From: CAKUFA01 sp963618735
GTDB lineage: Bacteria > Bacillota > Clostridia > Christensenellales > Aristaeellaceae
Length of the DNA: 64,000 nt
Reading direction: 5' to 3'
Assembly: GCA_963618735.1 (NCBI GenBank)
Contig: CAVEUM010000007.1
Location: 37,968-101,967 of the forward strand
Shown: one piece after another, positions 33,205 through 42,192 of the stretch
Layout: every line of letters starts with the position of its first letter
How positions within the stretch are numbered: position 1 is the first letter of the stretch
Made by a program: the position numbers and the translations under genes
The notes under the pieces: model-generated
The model's database searches: none
Seen by the model: the letters and a program-made list of their open reading frames with translations, nothing else
Told to the model about the DNA's origin: nothing

Positions 33205-34053
33205 ATGCGAATTTTGATCGTCACCGATATTCATGGAAATCTTCCTGCGCTGGAGGCAGTGCTGTCCTCCCCGCAGGCAAAGGAATGCGAGCGTGTCATC
33301 TCTCTGGGCGATTATTCCGGCTTTGGCCCTGAACCGCTGGCCGTCCGTCAGCGGCTGGATGAGATGCACGCCGTTATGCTGCTGGGCAACCATGAAGAAC
33401 GTTTGCACCATATTCATGAAGAATCCTTTGCGGGATATAATTGGGTACTGGCGCACTGGATGGCAAAGGAGCTCCGCGGCAAGGATCTTCACCATCCCAT
33501 TGATTATCAGCTTGGAGACGTGTTCATGACCCATGGCACCCCCGGGGATCCCTTTCACCTCATCACCGGGCAGGACGCAGCGGCGTTGCTCCCCTCCCTG
33601 CCGGAGGGCGTGAAACTGGTGCTCAGCGGACACAATCATATCCCGTTTCAGTCCTTTGACGGCCATCGCCGATGGGTCAATCCCGGATCCCTCGGCATGC
33701 TGGAGGATGAGACGGGCGGCATGGCAGCCTTTGCCGTGCTGACGGCAGAAGCTTCTCATTCTCAGGTAGAAACTTTCCGTGTCCCCTACCATCCGCAGGA
33801 AGTTTTTCTTTCCTATAAGGCACAGGGGCTGCACGAGGTTGCGCCGGAAATGTGCCACGCAGCGTATCTCACCATGCGATACGGCTTGCCGCAGTATATG
33901 CTCCGTCTGGTCTCTCACGTGAAGGAGACGGCCGCCGCTATGGGACTCACCCTCGGTGACCATGCCGCATGGGTCGCCGCTGACCGAACCTTCCCCTGGG
34001 CAGACGGGCTTTCTACCCATGAATTCTGGTGCAAAGGAGATGCTCCCCTATGA
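33205..34053 (+). CDS. Metallophosphoesterase family protein (YfcE/DUF2437-like)
   Basis: This 282-residue calcineurin-like phosphoesterase has the metal motifs VTDIHGNLPALEAVL (7-21), SLGDYSGFGPEP, LLGNHEERL, FMTHGTPGDP and LVLSGHNHIPF, with VNPGSLGM at the end of the catalytic domain. All ligands appear intact. Related proteins are often annotated as YfcE or diadenosine-tetraphosphatase-like, but the substrate is unknown. The C-terminal 90 residues are helical and unassigned. The ATG at 33205 follows CGGAGG. The stop overlaps mnmE as ATGA, so the two are cotranscribed. Confidence 0.86.
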   Translation: MRILIVTDIHGNLPALEAVLSSPQAKECERVISLGDYSGFGPEPLAVRQRLDEMHAVMLLGNHEERLHHIHEESFAGYNWVLAHWMAKELRGKDLHHPIDYQLGDVFMTHGTPGDPFHLITGQDAAALLPSLPEGVKLVLSGHNHIPFQSFDGHRRWVNPGSLGMLEDETGGMAAFAVLTAEASHSQVETFRVPYHPQEVFLSYKAQGLHEVAPEMCHAAYLTMRYGLPQYMLRLVSHVKETAAAMGLTLGDHAAWVAADRTFPWADGLSTHEFWCKGDAPL

Positions 34054-35405
34054 CCAACGATACCATCGCCGCCATCGCCACCGCTCCAGGACAGGGCGGT
34101 GTGAGCATTGTACGCCTGAGCGGTCCTGAAGCGGAGAGCATTTTGTCCCGTCTGTTCCGCCCTGTCAAAAAGGGGCTCACGTCCCTAACCAGTCACATGC
34201 TGACCTATGGTCACGTGATGGATGGGGATGAAACCATTGACGAGTGCATGGCCGTGATTATGCGTGCCCCCAGAAGCTACACCCGTGAGGATGTGGTGGA
34301 GTTTCAGCTCCACGGCGGCAGCTTTACCCCGCAGAAGGTGCTGGACGCATGTCTCCGTGCAGGAGCACGTCTGGCAGATCCCGGTGAGTTTACCCGCCGT
34401 GCCTTTCTGAATGGCCGCATTGACCTTGCCGAAGCCGAGGCCGTGATGAATCTGATCGCTGCCCGCGGTGAACAGGCACACCGTGCCGCCATGCGCCAGC
34501 TGCAGGGCGGTGCATCCTCCTTTATTCGCAAGGCAGCAGACGAATTATACAGCATTGCTGCAGGCATCGCCGCCTGTGTGGACTATCCCGAGGAAATCAC
34601 CGAAGAAGAAGCCACAGAGGGATTGGCAGACAAGCTGTCCTCTCTGGCAGATCGTTTGGACAGCGCATGCAGCGAGCGGGCATCACGGCTGCTTTCCTCT
34701 GGTTTGCAGGTCGTTCTGTGCGGCCGTCCCAATGTGGGCAAAAGCTCCCTGCTCAATGCCCTGCTGGGAGAAGACCGCGCCATCGTCACTGCCATTCCGG
34801 GCACCACACGGGACGTGGTCACAGGGGATTTGCTCCTGGGCGGATGCGAAATTCATCTGACCGACACCGCAGGCCTCCGCGATACGGAAGACCCCGTGGA
34901 GAAGATCGGCGTGGAGCGCTCCGGTAAAGCCATGTCGGAAGCCGATGTGGTGCTGGTGGTGCTGGACGGCTCTGCACCCCTGACGGAGGAAGATCAGACG
35001 CTGCTGAAAAACCAGTGCGATGCACGCACCATGGTCATCGTCAACAAAAGTGACCTGCCTCCCATGTGGGATACCGCCAGTCTTTCCAGCCTGTATCCAA
35101 CAGAGCAGATCCTGCATCTTTCCGCCGCCGACCCATTGACCCTTGCGCCGCTAAAGGAGAAGCTGCAGCAGCGTGCTGCCATCAGTGACCAGCTGGTGCT
35201 GACGCAGCCCCGCCATCTGAATGCCGCCAGACGTGCCATCCGCCACCTGCGTGATGCCGCGGCTACAGTTCAGGCAGGTCTTCCCGTGGATCTCACCACC
35301 GTGGACATCGCCGCCGCCCAGTATGCCCTGGGCGAAATCACAGGCGACCAGGTGGATGAAAAGCTGCTGGACGCGGTGTTCGAGCAATTCTGTGTCGGAA
35401 AATAA
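34050..35405 (+). CDS. mnmE: tRNA modification GTPase MnmE
   Basis: MnmE, with MnmG, installs the cmnm5 group on wobble U34 of tRNAs. The 451-residue product has the formyl-THF-binding N-domain (MTNDTIAAIATAPGQGGVSI, and REDVVEFQLHGG), then the G domain with GRPNVGKSSLLNALL (G1), GTTRD (G2), DTAGLRDTEDPVEKIG (G3) and NKSDL (G4). The C-terminus is FCVGK, matching the conserved FCIGK with the catalytic Cys. In many Firmicutes mnmE lies beside mnmG and rsmG; neither is adjacent here. Confidence 0.97.
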   Translation: MTNDTIAAIATAPGQGGVSIVRLSGPEAESILSRLFRPVKKGLTSLTSHMLTYGHVMDGDETIDECMAVIMRAPRSYTREDVVEFQLHGGSFTPQKVLDACLRAGARLADPGEFTRRAFLNGRIDLAEAEAVMNLIAARGEQAHRAAMRQLQGGASSFIRKAADELYSIAAGIAACVDYPEEITEEEATEGLADKLSSLADRLDSACSERASRLLSSGLQVVLCGRPNVGKSSLLNALLGEDRAIVTAIPGTTRDVVTGDLLLGGCEIHLTDTAGLRDTEDPVEKIGVERSGKAMSEADVVLVVLDGSAPLTEEDQTLLKNQCDARTMVIVNKSDLPPMWDTASLSSLYPTEQILHLSAADPLTLAPLKEKLQQRAAISDQLVLTQPRHLNAARRAIRHLRDAAATVQAGLPVDLTTVDIAAAQYALGEITGDQVDEKLLDAVFEQFCVGK

Positions 35406-35468
35406 GGGTTCATTCCCGATGGCAGGCAGCAGGTTTGTAGAAATTCATCGTGTTTTTTTCTCTTCCCC

Positions 35469-35498
35469 TTGTTGCAACCCGCCAATGTGTGGTATACT
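35469..35498 (+). promoter_or_regulatory. Promoter for obgE-yhbY
   Basis: TTGTTG, 18 bases, TATACT with extended TGG. A GC-rich hairpin (CGCCCG with CGGGCG, 35521-35536) sits in the leader upstream of the ribosome site, without a T run. Confidence 0.62.
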
Positions 35499-35557
35499 GA
35501 GGGGTAAACATTTGAGGGAACGCCCGTATCCGGGCGGATAAGGAACGGGAGGTTTCC

Positions 35558-36826
35558 ATGGGTAATTTTGTAGATCATGTAAAAATCACAGCGAAGGCAG
35601 GCAACGGCGGCAATGGCAGCACGTCCTTCCATCGTGAAAAATTTGTGCTGAACGGCGGCCCTGACGGCGGCGATGGCGGCAACGGCGGCGATGTGCTGCT
35701 CTTTGCTGACCCTAACATGCACACCCTGCTGGATTTCCGCTTCAAGAGCAAGTACACGGCCGAAAACGGCACGGATGGTGCTGCAGGCCGCTGCACCGGT
35801 AAACGCGGCGAAGACCTTGTCATCAAGGTTCCTGTAGGCACCGTGCTCCGCGATGCTGAATCCGGCGCTGTGGTTGCTGATATGGACAAGGCAGGCGAAA
35901 CCCGCCGCATCCTGAAGGGCGGCCGCGGCGGCTGGGGCAACTCGCACTTTGCCACCCCCACCCGCCAGGCACCCAACTTCTCCAAGCCCGGCGGAAAAAC
36001 AGAAGTGCACACCTTCCTGATGGAATTGAAAACCATTGCGGATGTCGGCCTGGTAGGCTATCCCAACGTAGGTAAGAGCACCATCCTTTCCGTGGTGACC
36101 AGCGCCAAGCCCAAGATCGGCAATTACCACTTCACCACCCTGACCCCCAATCTGGGCATTGTCCGCCGCCATGGCAAGGATTTCGTGCTGGCAGACATTC
36201 CCGGTCTGGTGGAAGGTGCAGCAGAAGGCGTTGGTCTGGGACATGACTTCCTGCGCCATGTGGAGCGCACTCGCCTGCTTCTGCATGTGGTGGACATTGC
36301 CGGCAGTGAAGGCCGCGATCCCATTGAGGATTTCGATCAAATCAATCTTGAGCTGCAGAACTACGGCGAATTGTCCGAGCGTCCGCAGGTCGTGGTGTGC
36401 AACAAGATGGATCTCACGGATGCGGATGAAAATCTTGCACGGATGAAGGAGCACGTTGCACCTCTGGGCTATCCCGTGTTTGCCGTCAGTGCAGCCACCC
36501 ATCAGGGCTTTGACGCCCTGCTGGACTACGCAGCAGACCGCCTGGAAGAACTGCCGCCCATCCAGCATTTCACCGAAGAAATCGACCTGGATGATGAAGT
36601 GAAGGCAGGTACCTTCGAAGTGCAGAAGGACGGCAATGTATACGAGGTCGTCGGCAGCTCCATGGATCGCCTGCTGAACAGCGTCAACTTCGATGACGAG
36701 GAAAGCATGAACTGGTTCCACCGCACCCTGCGCCGCTGGGGCGTGATTGATGCCCTGCGCAATGCAGGTGCACAGGAAGGCGACACCGTTCGCATCCTGG
36801 ATATGGAATTTGACTTTGTGGAATAA
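35558..36826 (+). CDS. obgE: GTPase ObgE/CgtA
   Basis: Obg is an essential 50S-assembly and stress-related GTPase. The 422-residue protein has the glycine-rich Obg fold (about 1-158; FVDHVKITAKAGNGGNGS, GGPDGGDGGNGGDV). The G domain follows with GYPNVGKST near 168-176, TTLTPNLGIV, ADIPGLVEGA and NKMDLTDADE. A C-terminal OCT domain follows (about 340-422). All motifs are intact. GGGAGG precedes the ATG. The usual Firmicutes neighbours rplU and rpmA are absent; instead yhbY follows after 15 bases, a pairing that is also common. Confidence 0.97.
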   Translation: MGNFVDHVKITAKAGNGGNGSTSFHREKFVLNGGPDGGDGGNGGDVLLFADPNMHTLLDFRFKSKYTAENGTDGAAGRCTGKRGEDLVIKVPVGTVLRDAESGAVVADMDKAGETRRILKGGRGGWGNSHFATPTRQAPNFSKPGGKTEVHTFLMELKTIADVGLVGYPNVGKSTILSVVTSAKPKIGNYHFTTLTPNLGIVRRHGKDFVLADIPGLVEGAAEGVGLGHDFLRHVERTRLLLHVVDIAGSEGRDPIEDFDQINLELQNYGELSERPQVVVCNKMDLTDADENLARMKEHVAPLGYPVFAVSAATHQGFDALLDYAADRLEELPPIQHFTEEIDLDDEVKAGTFEVQKDGNVYEVVGSSMDRLLNSVNFDDEESMNWFHRTLRRWGVIDALRNAGAQEGDTVRILDMEFDFVE

Positions 36827-36841
36827 ACGAGGAGAAAAATA

Positions 36842-37129
36842 ATGACAAGCAAGCAGCGTGCCATGCTTCGTTCCATGGCAAACACAATGGAAACCATTCT
36901 CTACGTCGGCAAGGAAGGCGTAACGGACGGCACCGTCAAGGAAGCCTACGACGCCCTGGAAGCCCGCGAATTGATCAAGTGCTGCGTCCAGCAGGGAGCA
37001 CCCCTCACTGCCAAGGAAGCGCTGAATGAGCTGTGCGAGCGCACAGGTGCCGAACCCATCCAGTGCATTGGACGCCGTTTCGTGATGTATCGTCCCAGCA
37101 CGGACAATCCCCGCATTGTGCTGGAGTAA
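36842..37129 (+). CDS. yhbY: YhbY-type CRM-domain RNA-binding protein
   Basis: This 95-residue CRM domain protein associates with pre-50S ribosomal particles in other bacteria. It starts TSKQRAMLRSMANTMETILYVG, has the RNA-binding GxxG loop as GKEGVT (about 24-29), followed by the helix ALEARELIKC and IQCIGRRFVMYR near the C-terminus. It follows obgE in the same transcript, fitting a joint role in large-subunit assembly. GAGGAG provides the ribosome binding site. Confidence 0.93.
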   Translation: MTSKQRAMLRSMANTMETILYVGKEGVTDGTVKEAYDALEARELIKCCVQQGAPLTAKEALNELCERTGAEPIQCIGRRFVMYRPSTDNPRIVLE

Positions 37130-37145
37130 TTACAAGTAAACAAAG

Positions 37146-37217
37146 AAGGACGCAGGGCATTCACCTTGCGTCCTTTTTCTCCCCCTGCTTGCCTTCACGT
37201 TCAGCAGGGGCTGTTTT
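37146..37217. terminator. Tandem terminators after yhbY
   Basis: The first hairpin has stem AAGGACGCA with TGCGTCCTT and then TTTTT (37146-37178). The second has CCCCTGCT (37182-37189) with AGCAGGGG (37203-37210) and then CTGTTTTT. The first may also work on the minus strand for the converging lipoprotein gene. Confidence 0.85.
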
Positions 37218-37235
37218 TATGTTCCGAAAAAGCTG

Positions 37236-37712
37236 TTATTCCTCCGAGTCAATGGCATTGGCGATGCTTGTGGCAACCGTTGCGAATTCCGTTGTGGTCA
37301 CCGTGTAGTAGGAATCCGCCGTCTGTGCAAGGGCAGCCTTGATCGCCGTGCTGTCTGTGCCAAGATCCTGCTCAGGATCGTACAGGAAAATACCCAGCTC
37401 GGGGCTGTACAGCAGATAGGTATAGGTGCTGTCGCCGCTGATGCAGAAAAGCAGACCCACCATGTCTTCTGCTTTGCTGACGAAGATATCCTTGTCGAAG
37501 TCAATGTCGAAGGTACTGTCCCTCTCGGTCATGTACTCCACCGCCGCAATAACTGCGAACGCCGCACGGGTTGTGCTGTTTTCCGTCCATGCATCCACGT
37601 CATAATCCATCGCGGAAAGAACCGTTGACGAGAAGAATGTTGATTCTGCCAGGGCCGAAGAACAGCCGGCAAGCAACACCAGCGTCATGAGAAGCGCCAC
37701 CACACGTTTCAT
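37236..37712 (-). CDS. Predicted lipoprotein of unknown function
   Basis: This 158-residue exported protein has an N-terminal lipoprotein signal (MKRVVALLMTLVLLAGCSS; lipobox LLAGC with the lipidated Cys at 17). The mature part is acidic and small, with VDAWTENSTTRAAFAVIAAVEYM, FVSKAEDMVGLLFCISGDS and a C-terminal VATSIANAIDSEE. I do not recognise the family. AAGGAGG precedes the ATG. It stands alone between the yhbY terminators and the secDF control region. A weak promoter candidate (TTGACG, 17 bases, TACCCT) lies near 37770-37795 on the minus strand. Confidence 0.78.
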   Translation of the reverse strand: MKRVVALLMTLVLLAGCSSALAESTFFSSTVLSAMDYDVDAWTENSTTRAAFAVIAAVEYMTERDSTFDIDFDKDIFVSKAEDMVGLLFCISGDSTYTYLLYSPELGIFLYDPEQDLGTDSTAIKAALAQTADSYYTVTTTEFATVATSIANAIDSEE

Positions 37713-37842
37713 GAGAATGCCTCCTTGATATTAGGTTGTTGATAAAACCATCTGTTCCAAGGGTATCACATCACCTGCGGTTCGTCAACCATTCCTTTCC
37801 GAATTTTCCATGTGAATTCCCGGCCGATTCCTCACCGTGCAG

Positions 37843-37871
37843 TTGACGTGCCTAATAAAAAAAGATATAAT
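37843..37871 (+). promoter_or_regulatory. Promoter for the small membrane protein and secDF
   Basis: TTGACG (37843-37848), 17 bases, TATAAT (37866-37871). No other clear promoter separates the first gene from secD. Confidence 0.82.
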
Positions 37872-37912
37872 GTAAACAGTGTGCATAGATGAATGGAAGG
37901 GGGAAACGCGCC

Positions 37913-38269
37913 ATGAAGCGCCTTGTTCATCTGGGAATGATCCTGGCTTTCGCATGGCTTGTTTTCCTCGCGTCAGGTGCGCTGGTGGAAGGGCCGCAGG
38001 AGCTGGAGCAAGTGCAGCCTGTTACCCTGCCGCCCATGGCCGCGCAGGTGGCGATGACCGCTCCGGAAGGAAATCCCCAGCCGGAACACAGCTGTGCAAC
38101 AGATACCACACGGATGCGGAGCAGTTCCCTCGCCGCTGAAACGCAGTGCGAACACGATGCTGTTCACGCAGGCGTCCAAACGGCAGATCGAAACGGGATT
38201 CCCGTTGTGAGCCGCACCTACATCCGCACGGTATATCAGGCTTTTCCCCCGGAGAGGATGGCCGGATAG
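37913..38269 (+). CDS. Small predicted membrane-anchored protein upstream of secDF
   Basis: This 118-residue protein has one N-terminal hydrophobic segment (about 6-24, MILAFAWLVFLASGALVEG), followed by a polar, low-complexity extracytoplasmic tail rich in Gln, Pro and Glu, with two isolated cysteines. I do not recognise a family. ATG at 37913 follows GGAAGGGGG; an ATG at 37889 lacks a ribosome site. It lies 66 bases before secD on the same transcript, where yajC might be expected in other phyla, but it does not resemble YajC. A biological role with SecDF is only suggested by position. The coding assignment itself is moderate, because codon content is less typical. Confidence 0.55.
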   Translation: MKRLVHLGMILAFAWLVFLASGALVEGPQELEQVQPVTLPPMAAQVAMTAPEGNPQPEHSCATDTTRMRSSSLAAETQCEHDAVHAGVQTADRNGIPVVSRTYIRTVYQAFPPERMAG

Positions 38270-38335
38270 GCGTTTGCATCGCAGAAAATGTCTGTTCCCA
38301 TCTCATTCCACAAAAAACTGGAGGTCAGAAACATT

Positions 38336-39664
38336 ATGAAAGCAAAGAAGACGAGCAGCAAGACGGCATCCATCGTCAAGCTGGTCATCGTGTTCGTGCT
38401 GACGGTGGCGCTGGGCATCATCGGCGTCACGGGCATGAATCTGGACGCTCGCGGCCTGTATAAGCTCAAGAGCTGGCTGCCTACCACCAACGCCGACAAT
38501 TGGCCCTCTAGCCTGTCCCTCGGCCTGGATCTGCGCGGCGGTGTGTATGTGGAGTATTCCGCATCCCGCCCCGAGAACAGCGACGCTGACTTTGACTCCC
38601 TCATGGAAGGCACCATCAGCGTTATCCAGAACCGTTTGAGCGATAAGGGCTACACCGAAGCCACCGTGCAGCGCATCGGCACGGACGGCATCCGCGTGGA
38701 AATTCCTGACACGGATGACCCGAAGGCTGTGCTGGACCTGATCGGCACCCCTGCCAAGCTGGAGTTCAAGGACGCTGACGGCAACCTGATCATGGATGGT
38801 TCCATGGTGCAGACCGCTGTGGGCGGCTATGACAGCGAGCAGGCCGACTACGTCATCAGCTTCAAGCTGACCAGCGAGGGCGCTACCGTGTTTGCGGAAG
38901 CCACCGCTGCTAACATCGGCAAGTCCATCTCCATTTACCTGGATGATGAACTGCTCATGTCCCCCACCGTGCAGTCCGCCATCACCGGCGGCCAGGGCGT
39001 CATCAATGGCATGGGCAGCCTGGAGCGTGCCCAGACCATGGCTGCTCAGATCCAGTCCGGTGCTCTGCCCCTGACCCTGACCCAGCAGAAGGTTGATACC
39101 GTGGACGCTACCCTGGGCAGCGATGCTCTGTCTACCACGGTGACCGCCGCTATCATCGGCATCCTGCTGGTGATGGTTGTGATGATCGTCCGCTATCGCC
39201 TGAATGGTGTGGTGGCCAGCTGGGCGCTGTGCATCTACATCATCGTGCTGTTCTTCCTGCTGGCTGTGATCCCCGGCATTCAGCTGACCCTGCCCGGCCT
39301 GGCTGGTATCGTGCTTGGCATCGGCATGGCTGTGGACGCCAACGTGGTGATCTTCGAGCGTTTCAATGAAGAGCTCCGTGCCGGCCGTCCTACCCGTGCC
39401 GCTGTGCGTGCCGGCTTCAAGAACGCTATGAGCGCTGTTCTGGACGCTAACGTGACCACCCTGATTGCCGCCATCGTGCTGATGTTCTACGGCACCGGCT
39501 CCATCCAGGGCTTCGCAAAGACCCTGTTGCTGGGTGTTATCACCTCCATGTTCACGGCTGTGGTCGTGACCCGCTTCCTGATGAAGAACATTGTCAACCT
39601 GGGCGTGAAGAACACTGCGATGTTCGCCAAGGTTAAGCAGGTTGAGAAGGAGGAGCAGAAATGA
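38336..39664 (+). CDS. secD: Protein translocase subunit SecD
   Basis: SecD forms, with SecF, the proton-driven RND-type complex that completes protein export through SecYEG. The 442-residue product has an N-terminal membrane helix, the motif LGLDLRGGVYVEY (about 58-70), the periplasmic-type P1 domain, then five C-terminal helices. These contain GIVLGIGMAVDANVVIFERFNEELRAG (shown here in part as GIGMAVDANVVIFERF), with the conserved Asp. GGAGG lies 11 bases before the ATG at 38336; a frame beginning at 38288 has no such signal. It overlaps secF by ATGA. Shorter than proteobacterial SecD, as usual for Firmicutes. Confidence 0.95.
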   Translation: MKAKKTSSKTASIVKLVIVFVLTVALGIIGVTGMNLDARGLYKLKSWLPTTNADNWPSSLSLGLDLRGGVYVEYSASRPENSDADFDSLMEGTISVIQNRLSDKGYTEATVQRIGTDGIRVEIPDTDDPKAVLDLIGTPAKLEFKDADGNLIMDGSMVQTAVGGYDSEQADYVISFKLTSEGATVFAEATAANIGKSISIYLDDELLMSPTVQSAITGGQGVINGMGSLERAQTMAAQIQSGALPLTLTQQKVDTVDATLGSDALSTTVTAAIIGILLVMVVMIVRYRLNGVVASWALCIYIIVLFFLLAVIPGIQLTLPGLAGIVLGIGMAVDANVVIFERFNEELRAGRPTRAAVRAGFKNAMSAVLDANVTTLIAAIVLMFYGTGSIQGFAKTLLLGVITSMFTAVVVTRFLMKNIVNLGVKNTAMFAKVKQVEKEEQK

Positions 39665-40569
39665 CTGTAAAGAATCGCTCCAAGATCTGCCTGATGGTCT
39701 CCGCGGCCATTATGGTGATCGCCCTGGTGCTGACCATCTGCGGCCTGGGTGTGAATTTCGGTATTGACTTCACCGGCGGTCTGTCCATGCAGTATGCCAT
39801 GGGCGGCGAGTACAACAAGGCTGATGTGGAAGAGATCCTGAACGGACTGAACATCGGCACCTACACCATCACCGAGCAGGGCACGAATGAAATCAACATC
39901 CGTGTGAAGGACATCAACCAGGACGATGTGCAGACCCTGCAGGCGAACTTTGAAGAGCAGCTGTTTGCCAAGTACACCAATGCTTCCCGCAATGGTGATG
40001 TGAACTACGTTGGCCCTGTTGCAGGCCAGACCCTGCTGACCAACGCTTTCACCTCCGTGCTGCTGGCTGGTGTGCTGATGCTGGTCTACATCGCCATCCG
40101 TTTCGACTTCAACAGCGGTGTGGCCGCCGTGTTCGGCCTGCTGCATGACGTGCTGATGATGTGGGCCTTCATGGTGCTGCTGCGCAATGTGATTCAGATG
40201 AACAGCTCCTACATTGCTGCCATGCTGACCATCGTTGGTTACTCCATCAACAACACCATCGTGATCTTCGACCGCATCCGTGAGAATGTGCGCAAGATGC
40301 CTTCCGCCGCCAAGGAAGATGTGGTGAACAAGTCTGTGCGTGAGTGCCTGGGTCGTACCATTAACACCACCCTGACCACCCTGATCACCATCGTTTCCCT
40401 GTACATCCTGGGTGTGGACAGCATCCGCGAGTTCGCTCTGCCCATCATCATTGGTATCGTTAGCGGTGTGTACAGCGCCAACATGATCAATGGCTATGTG
40501 TGGGCCTTCCTGGAAGAGAAGAAGCGTGCCCGCAAGCTGCAGCCCAAGCAGGCTAAGGCTAAGGCCTGA
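39661..40569 (+). CDS. secF: Protein translocase subunit SecF
   Basis: This 302-residue partner of SecD has an N-terminal helix, the motif NFGIDFTGGLSMQY (about 32-45), a small exposed domain and five membrane helices, with AAMLTIVGYSINNTIVIFDR carrying the conserved D in the fourth transmembrane segment. The C-terminus is basic (KKRARKLQPKQAKAKA). Starts within the secD stop (ATGA). A strong terminator follows. Unlike Bacillus, where SecDF is one fused protein, the two are separate here. Confidence 0.96.
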   Translation: MTVKNRSKICLMVSAAIMVIALVLTICGLGVNFGIDFTGGLSMQYAMGGEYNKADVEEILNGLNIGTYTITEQGTNEINIRVKDINQDDVQTLQANFEEQLFAKYTNASRNGDVNYVGPVAGQTLLTNAFTSVLLAGVLMLVYIAIRFDFNSGVAAVFGLLHDVLMMWAFMVLLRNVIQMNSSYIAAMLTIVGYSINNTIVIFDRIRENVRKMPSAAKEDVVNKSVRECLGRTINTTLTTLITIVSLYILGVDSIREFALPIIIGIVSGVYSANMINGYVWAFLEEKKRARKLQPKQAKAKA

Positions 40570-40585
40570 TTTCCCAATCAAACGC

Positions 40586-40626
40586 AAGACCCGCAGGAGT
40601 TTTTCATAGCTCCTGCGGGTCTTTTT
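40586..40626. terminator. Terminator after secF
   Basis: AAGACCCGCAGGAG pairs with CTCCTGCGGGTCTT (14 bp) and is followed by TTTTG; it separates secF from the converging deacetylase. Confidence 0.92.
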
Positions 40627-40703
40627 GCTGCCTCGAGTTTTCCACCGTTTCTCAGCACATTGCGGAACATCAAACAGCTTCTTCAAAAGGAAGACGCGCT
40701 TCG

Positions 40704-42032
40704 TTACTTTTCTCCGTAGTACGTCTGATTGTTCTCCAGCGTTATCCCCCTGGCGGCAAAGAGCTCCTCCACTGTAACGCAGAGGAAGCCGCGCTCCTCC
40801 AGGCGATTGAGTGCAATGTCCAGGTATTTGTAGCAAGCTTCCCGCAGGTCGTGCATCATCACCACCGCGCCATCGGGGCAGCCGCCGCCGGCATTCATGC
40901 CGATGGTGAGGATATCGCTGTCCGCATAGCTGCGATACATGGAACCATCCCCTGCGGAAATGCTCCAGTGAATCAGCGGCAGGCCGATTTCTGCCTCGAT
41001 ATACGGCTTCTCCACCCCGCCCGGAGCACGCATCATGGCGGCACTTGTGCCCGTAATGGCGCTTAGTTCCGCATTAAATCGCTGCAAATCGGACAGGGCG
41101 GTTTCCTGTACACTGCCGGATGTCTCGTGATGGTAACTATGATACGCGAGGATGAACCCGCTGTCGTGCTCGTAGGATACCACATAGTGATTGGCACGAA
41201 GCATATTTCCCACAAGGAAGAAGGTCGCATCAGCGCCGCGTTGGCGAAGCATGTCAATTACCCGAATGGAGGACAGCTGCGCAGGGCCATCATCGAAGGT
41301 CAACGCCACCATCTTGTAGCAGCTGTTATCCGTCTGCCTTTGAGCTTCTTCCAGCATGTCATTGCGGATCTCTCCGTAAGGGATTCGCACATGCATCAGC
41401 CCCGCGTGGCCAGGGTAGAGGGCATCCGTATGATAGTGCAGCCGCAGGGTGCCGGCGGTCAGGGTGAAGGGTGTTTCCTGCAATTGGGAAAATTCGCACA
41501 GCTGCGCCAGTGTCTCCGCGTCCGCCTCCTCCTCGGGATAATAAGCGGAAAGCTGCGTCTTCACCGCTTTCGCGATGGTTTCCCATGCAGGGCTGCTTGC
41601 ATCAAAAAGGTCGAGCAGCGTCAATTGATGGCCTGTAGCCAGGTCGTAGACCCGCGCGTCAAAGTCCACATAGGTCTGCTCAGCTTCCGCCTGAATCCGT
41701 GCGAGGGTGAGAAAGCTCATCCAGCTCTGTCCCGTTCGGCTAATGCCCGAGGATACCCGCAGAGAAATCTTTTCCTTCGCGTTCCATCCATTGGGCAGAT
41801 GCGGCTGACCAGCTTCCGTCATCCCGTCAATCACGGCGCGCATTTCTTCATTGACCTTCTCATTCGCCGTTACGGGATACGTGCGGCGGACATAGACGTT
41901 CTTGCGCAGATACTCGTCCTCTGTGGTCTTCTGGGTGAAATGAAAAATCTCCGGAATGGCCTGTTTTTCCTCTGCCATGGCAAGCGTGGGCAGAAAGCAA
42001 AGCAAAAGCAGCAGAGCAACGAATTTCTTCAT
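40704..42032 (-). CDS. PdaC-like secreted polysaccharide deacetylase
   Basis: This 442-residue exported protein has a signal peptide (about 1-20, ending TLAMA), an N-terminal region resembling the DUF4163/DUF3298 (RsiV-like) module (about 30-225), and a C-terminal NodB polysaccharide-deacetylase domain. NodB motifs: TFDDGP (motif 1), YHSYHH (motif 2, the metal His pair), RAPGG (motif 3), HWSISAGD, and VVMMHD (motif 5). The architecture matches B. subtilis PdaC, a peptidoglycan N-acetylmuramic acid/chitooligosaccharide deacetylase, and suggests wall modification for lysozyme resistance. Motif 2 lacks the usual preceding Asn. Monocistronic with its own strong promoter. Confidence 0.87.
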   Translation of the reverse strand: MKKFVALLLLLCFLPTLAMAEEKQAIPEIFHFTQKTTEDEYLRKNVYVRRTYPVTANEKVNEEMRAVIDGMTEAGQPHLPNGWNAKEKISLRVSSGISRTGQSWMSFLTLARIQAEAEQTYVDFDARVYDLATGHQLTLLDLFDASSPAWETIAKAVKTQLSAYYPEEEADAETLAQLCEFSQLQETPFTLTAGTLRLHYHTDALYPGHAGLMHVRIPYGEIRNDMLEEAQRQTDNSCYKMVALTFDDGPAQLSSIRVIDMLRQRGADATFFLVGNMLRANHYVVSYEHDSGFILAYHSYHHETSGSVQETALSDLQRFNAELSAITGTSAAMMRAPGGVEKPYIEAEIGLPLIHWSISAGDGSMYRSYADSDILTIGMNAGGGCPDGAVVMMHDLREACYKYLDIALNRLEERGFLCVTVEELFAARGITLENNQTYYGEK

Positions 42033-42066
42033 GAAAAGGATACTCCTTTAACGCACATATGCATCA

Positions 42067-42095
42067 AGTATAGCATGGGAAGGGGAAAGCGTCAA
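42067..42095 (-). promoter_or_regulatory. Promoter for the deacetylase gene
   Basis: Minus-strand TTGACG (42095-42090), 17 bases, TATACT (42072-42067) with extended TGC. Confidence 0.78.
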
Positions 42096-42130
42096 ACTGC
42101 TTAACAAATGGTTTTCTTCCGCCTTAGAAA

Positions 42131-42159
42131 TTGCATTTCTTTCTTCTCTCCTGTATAAT
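42131..42159 (+). promoter_or_regulatory. Promoter for the membrane protein-rsuA-methyltransferase operon
   Basis: TTGCAT (42131-42136), 17 bases, TATAAT (42154-42159), about 34 bases before the start codon. Confidence 0.78.
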
Positions 42160-42192
42160 GAAACAGTACCCATGAAAGGAGAACCCTTCACA

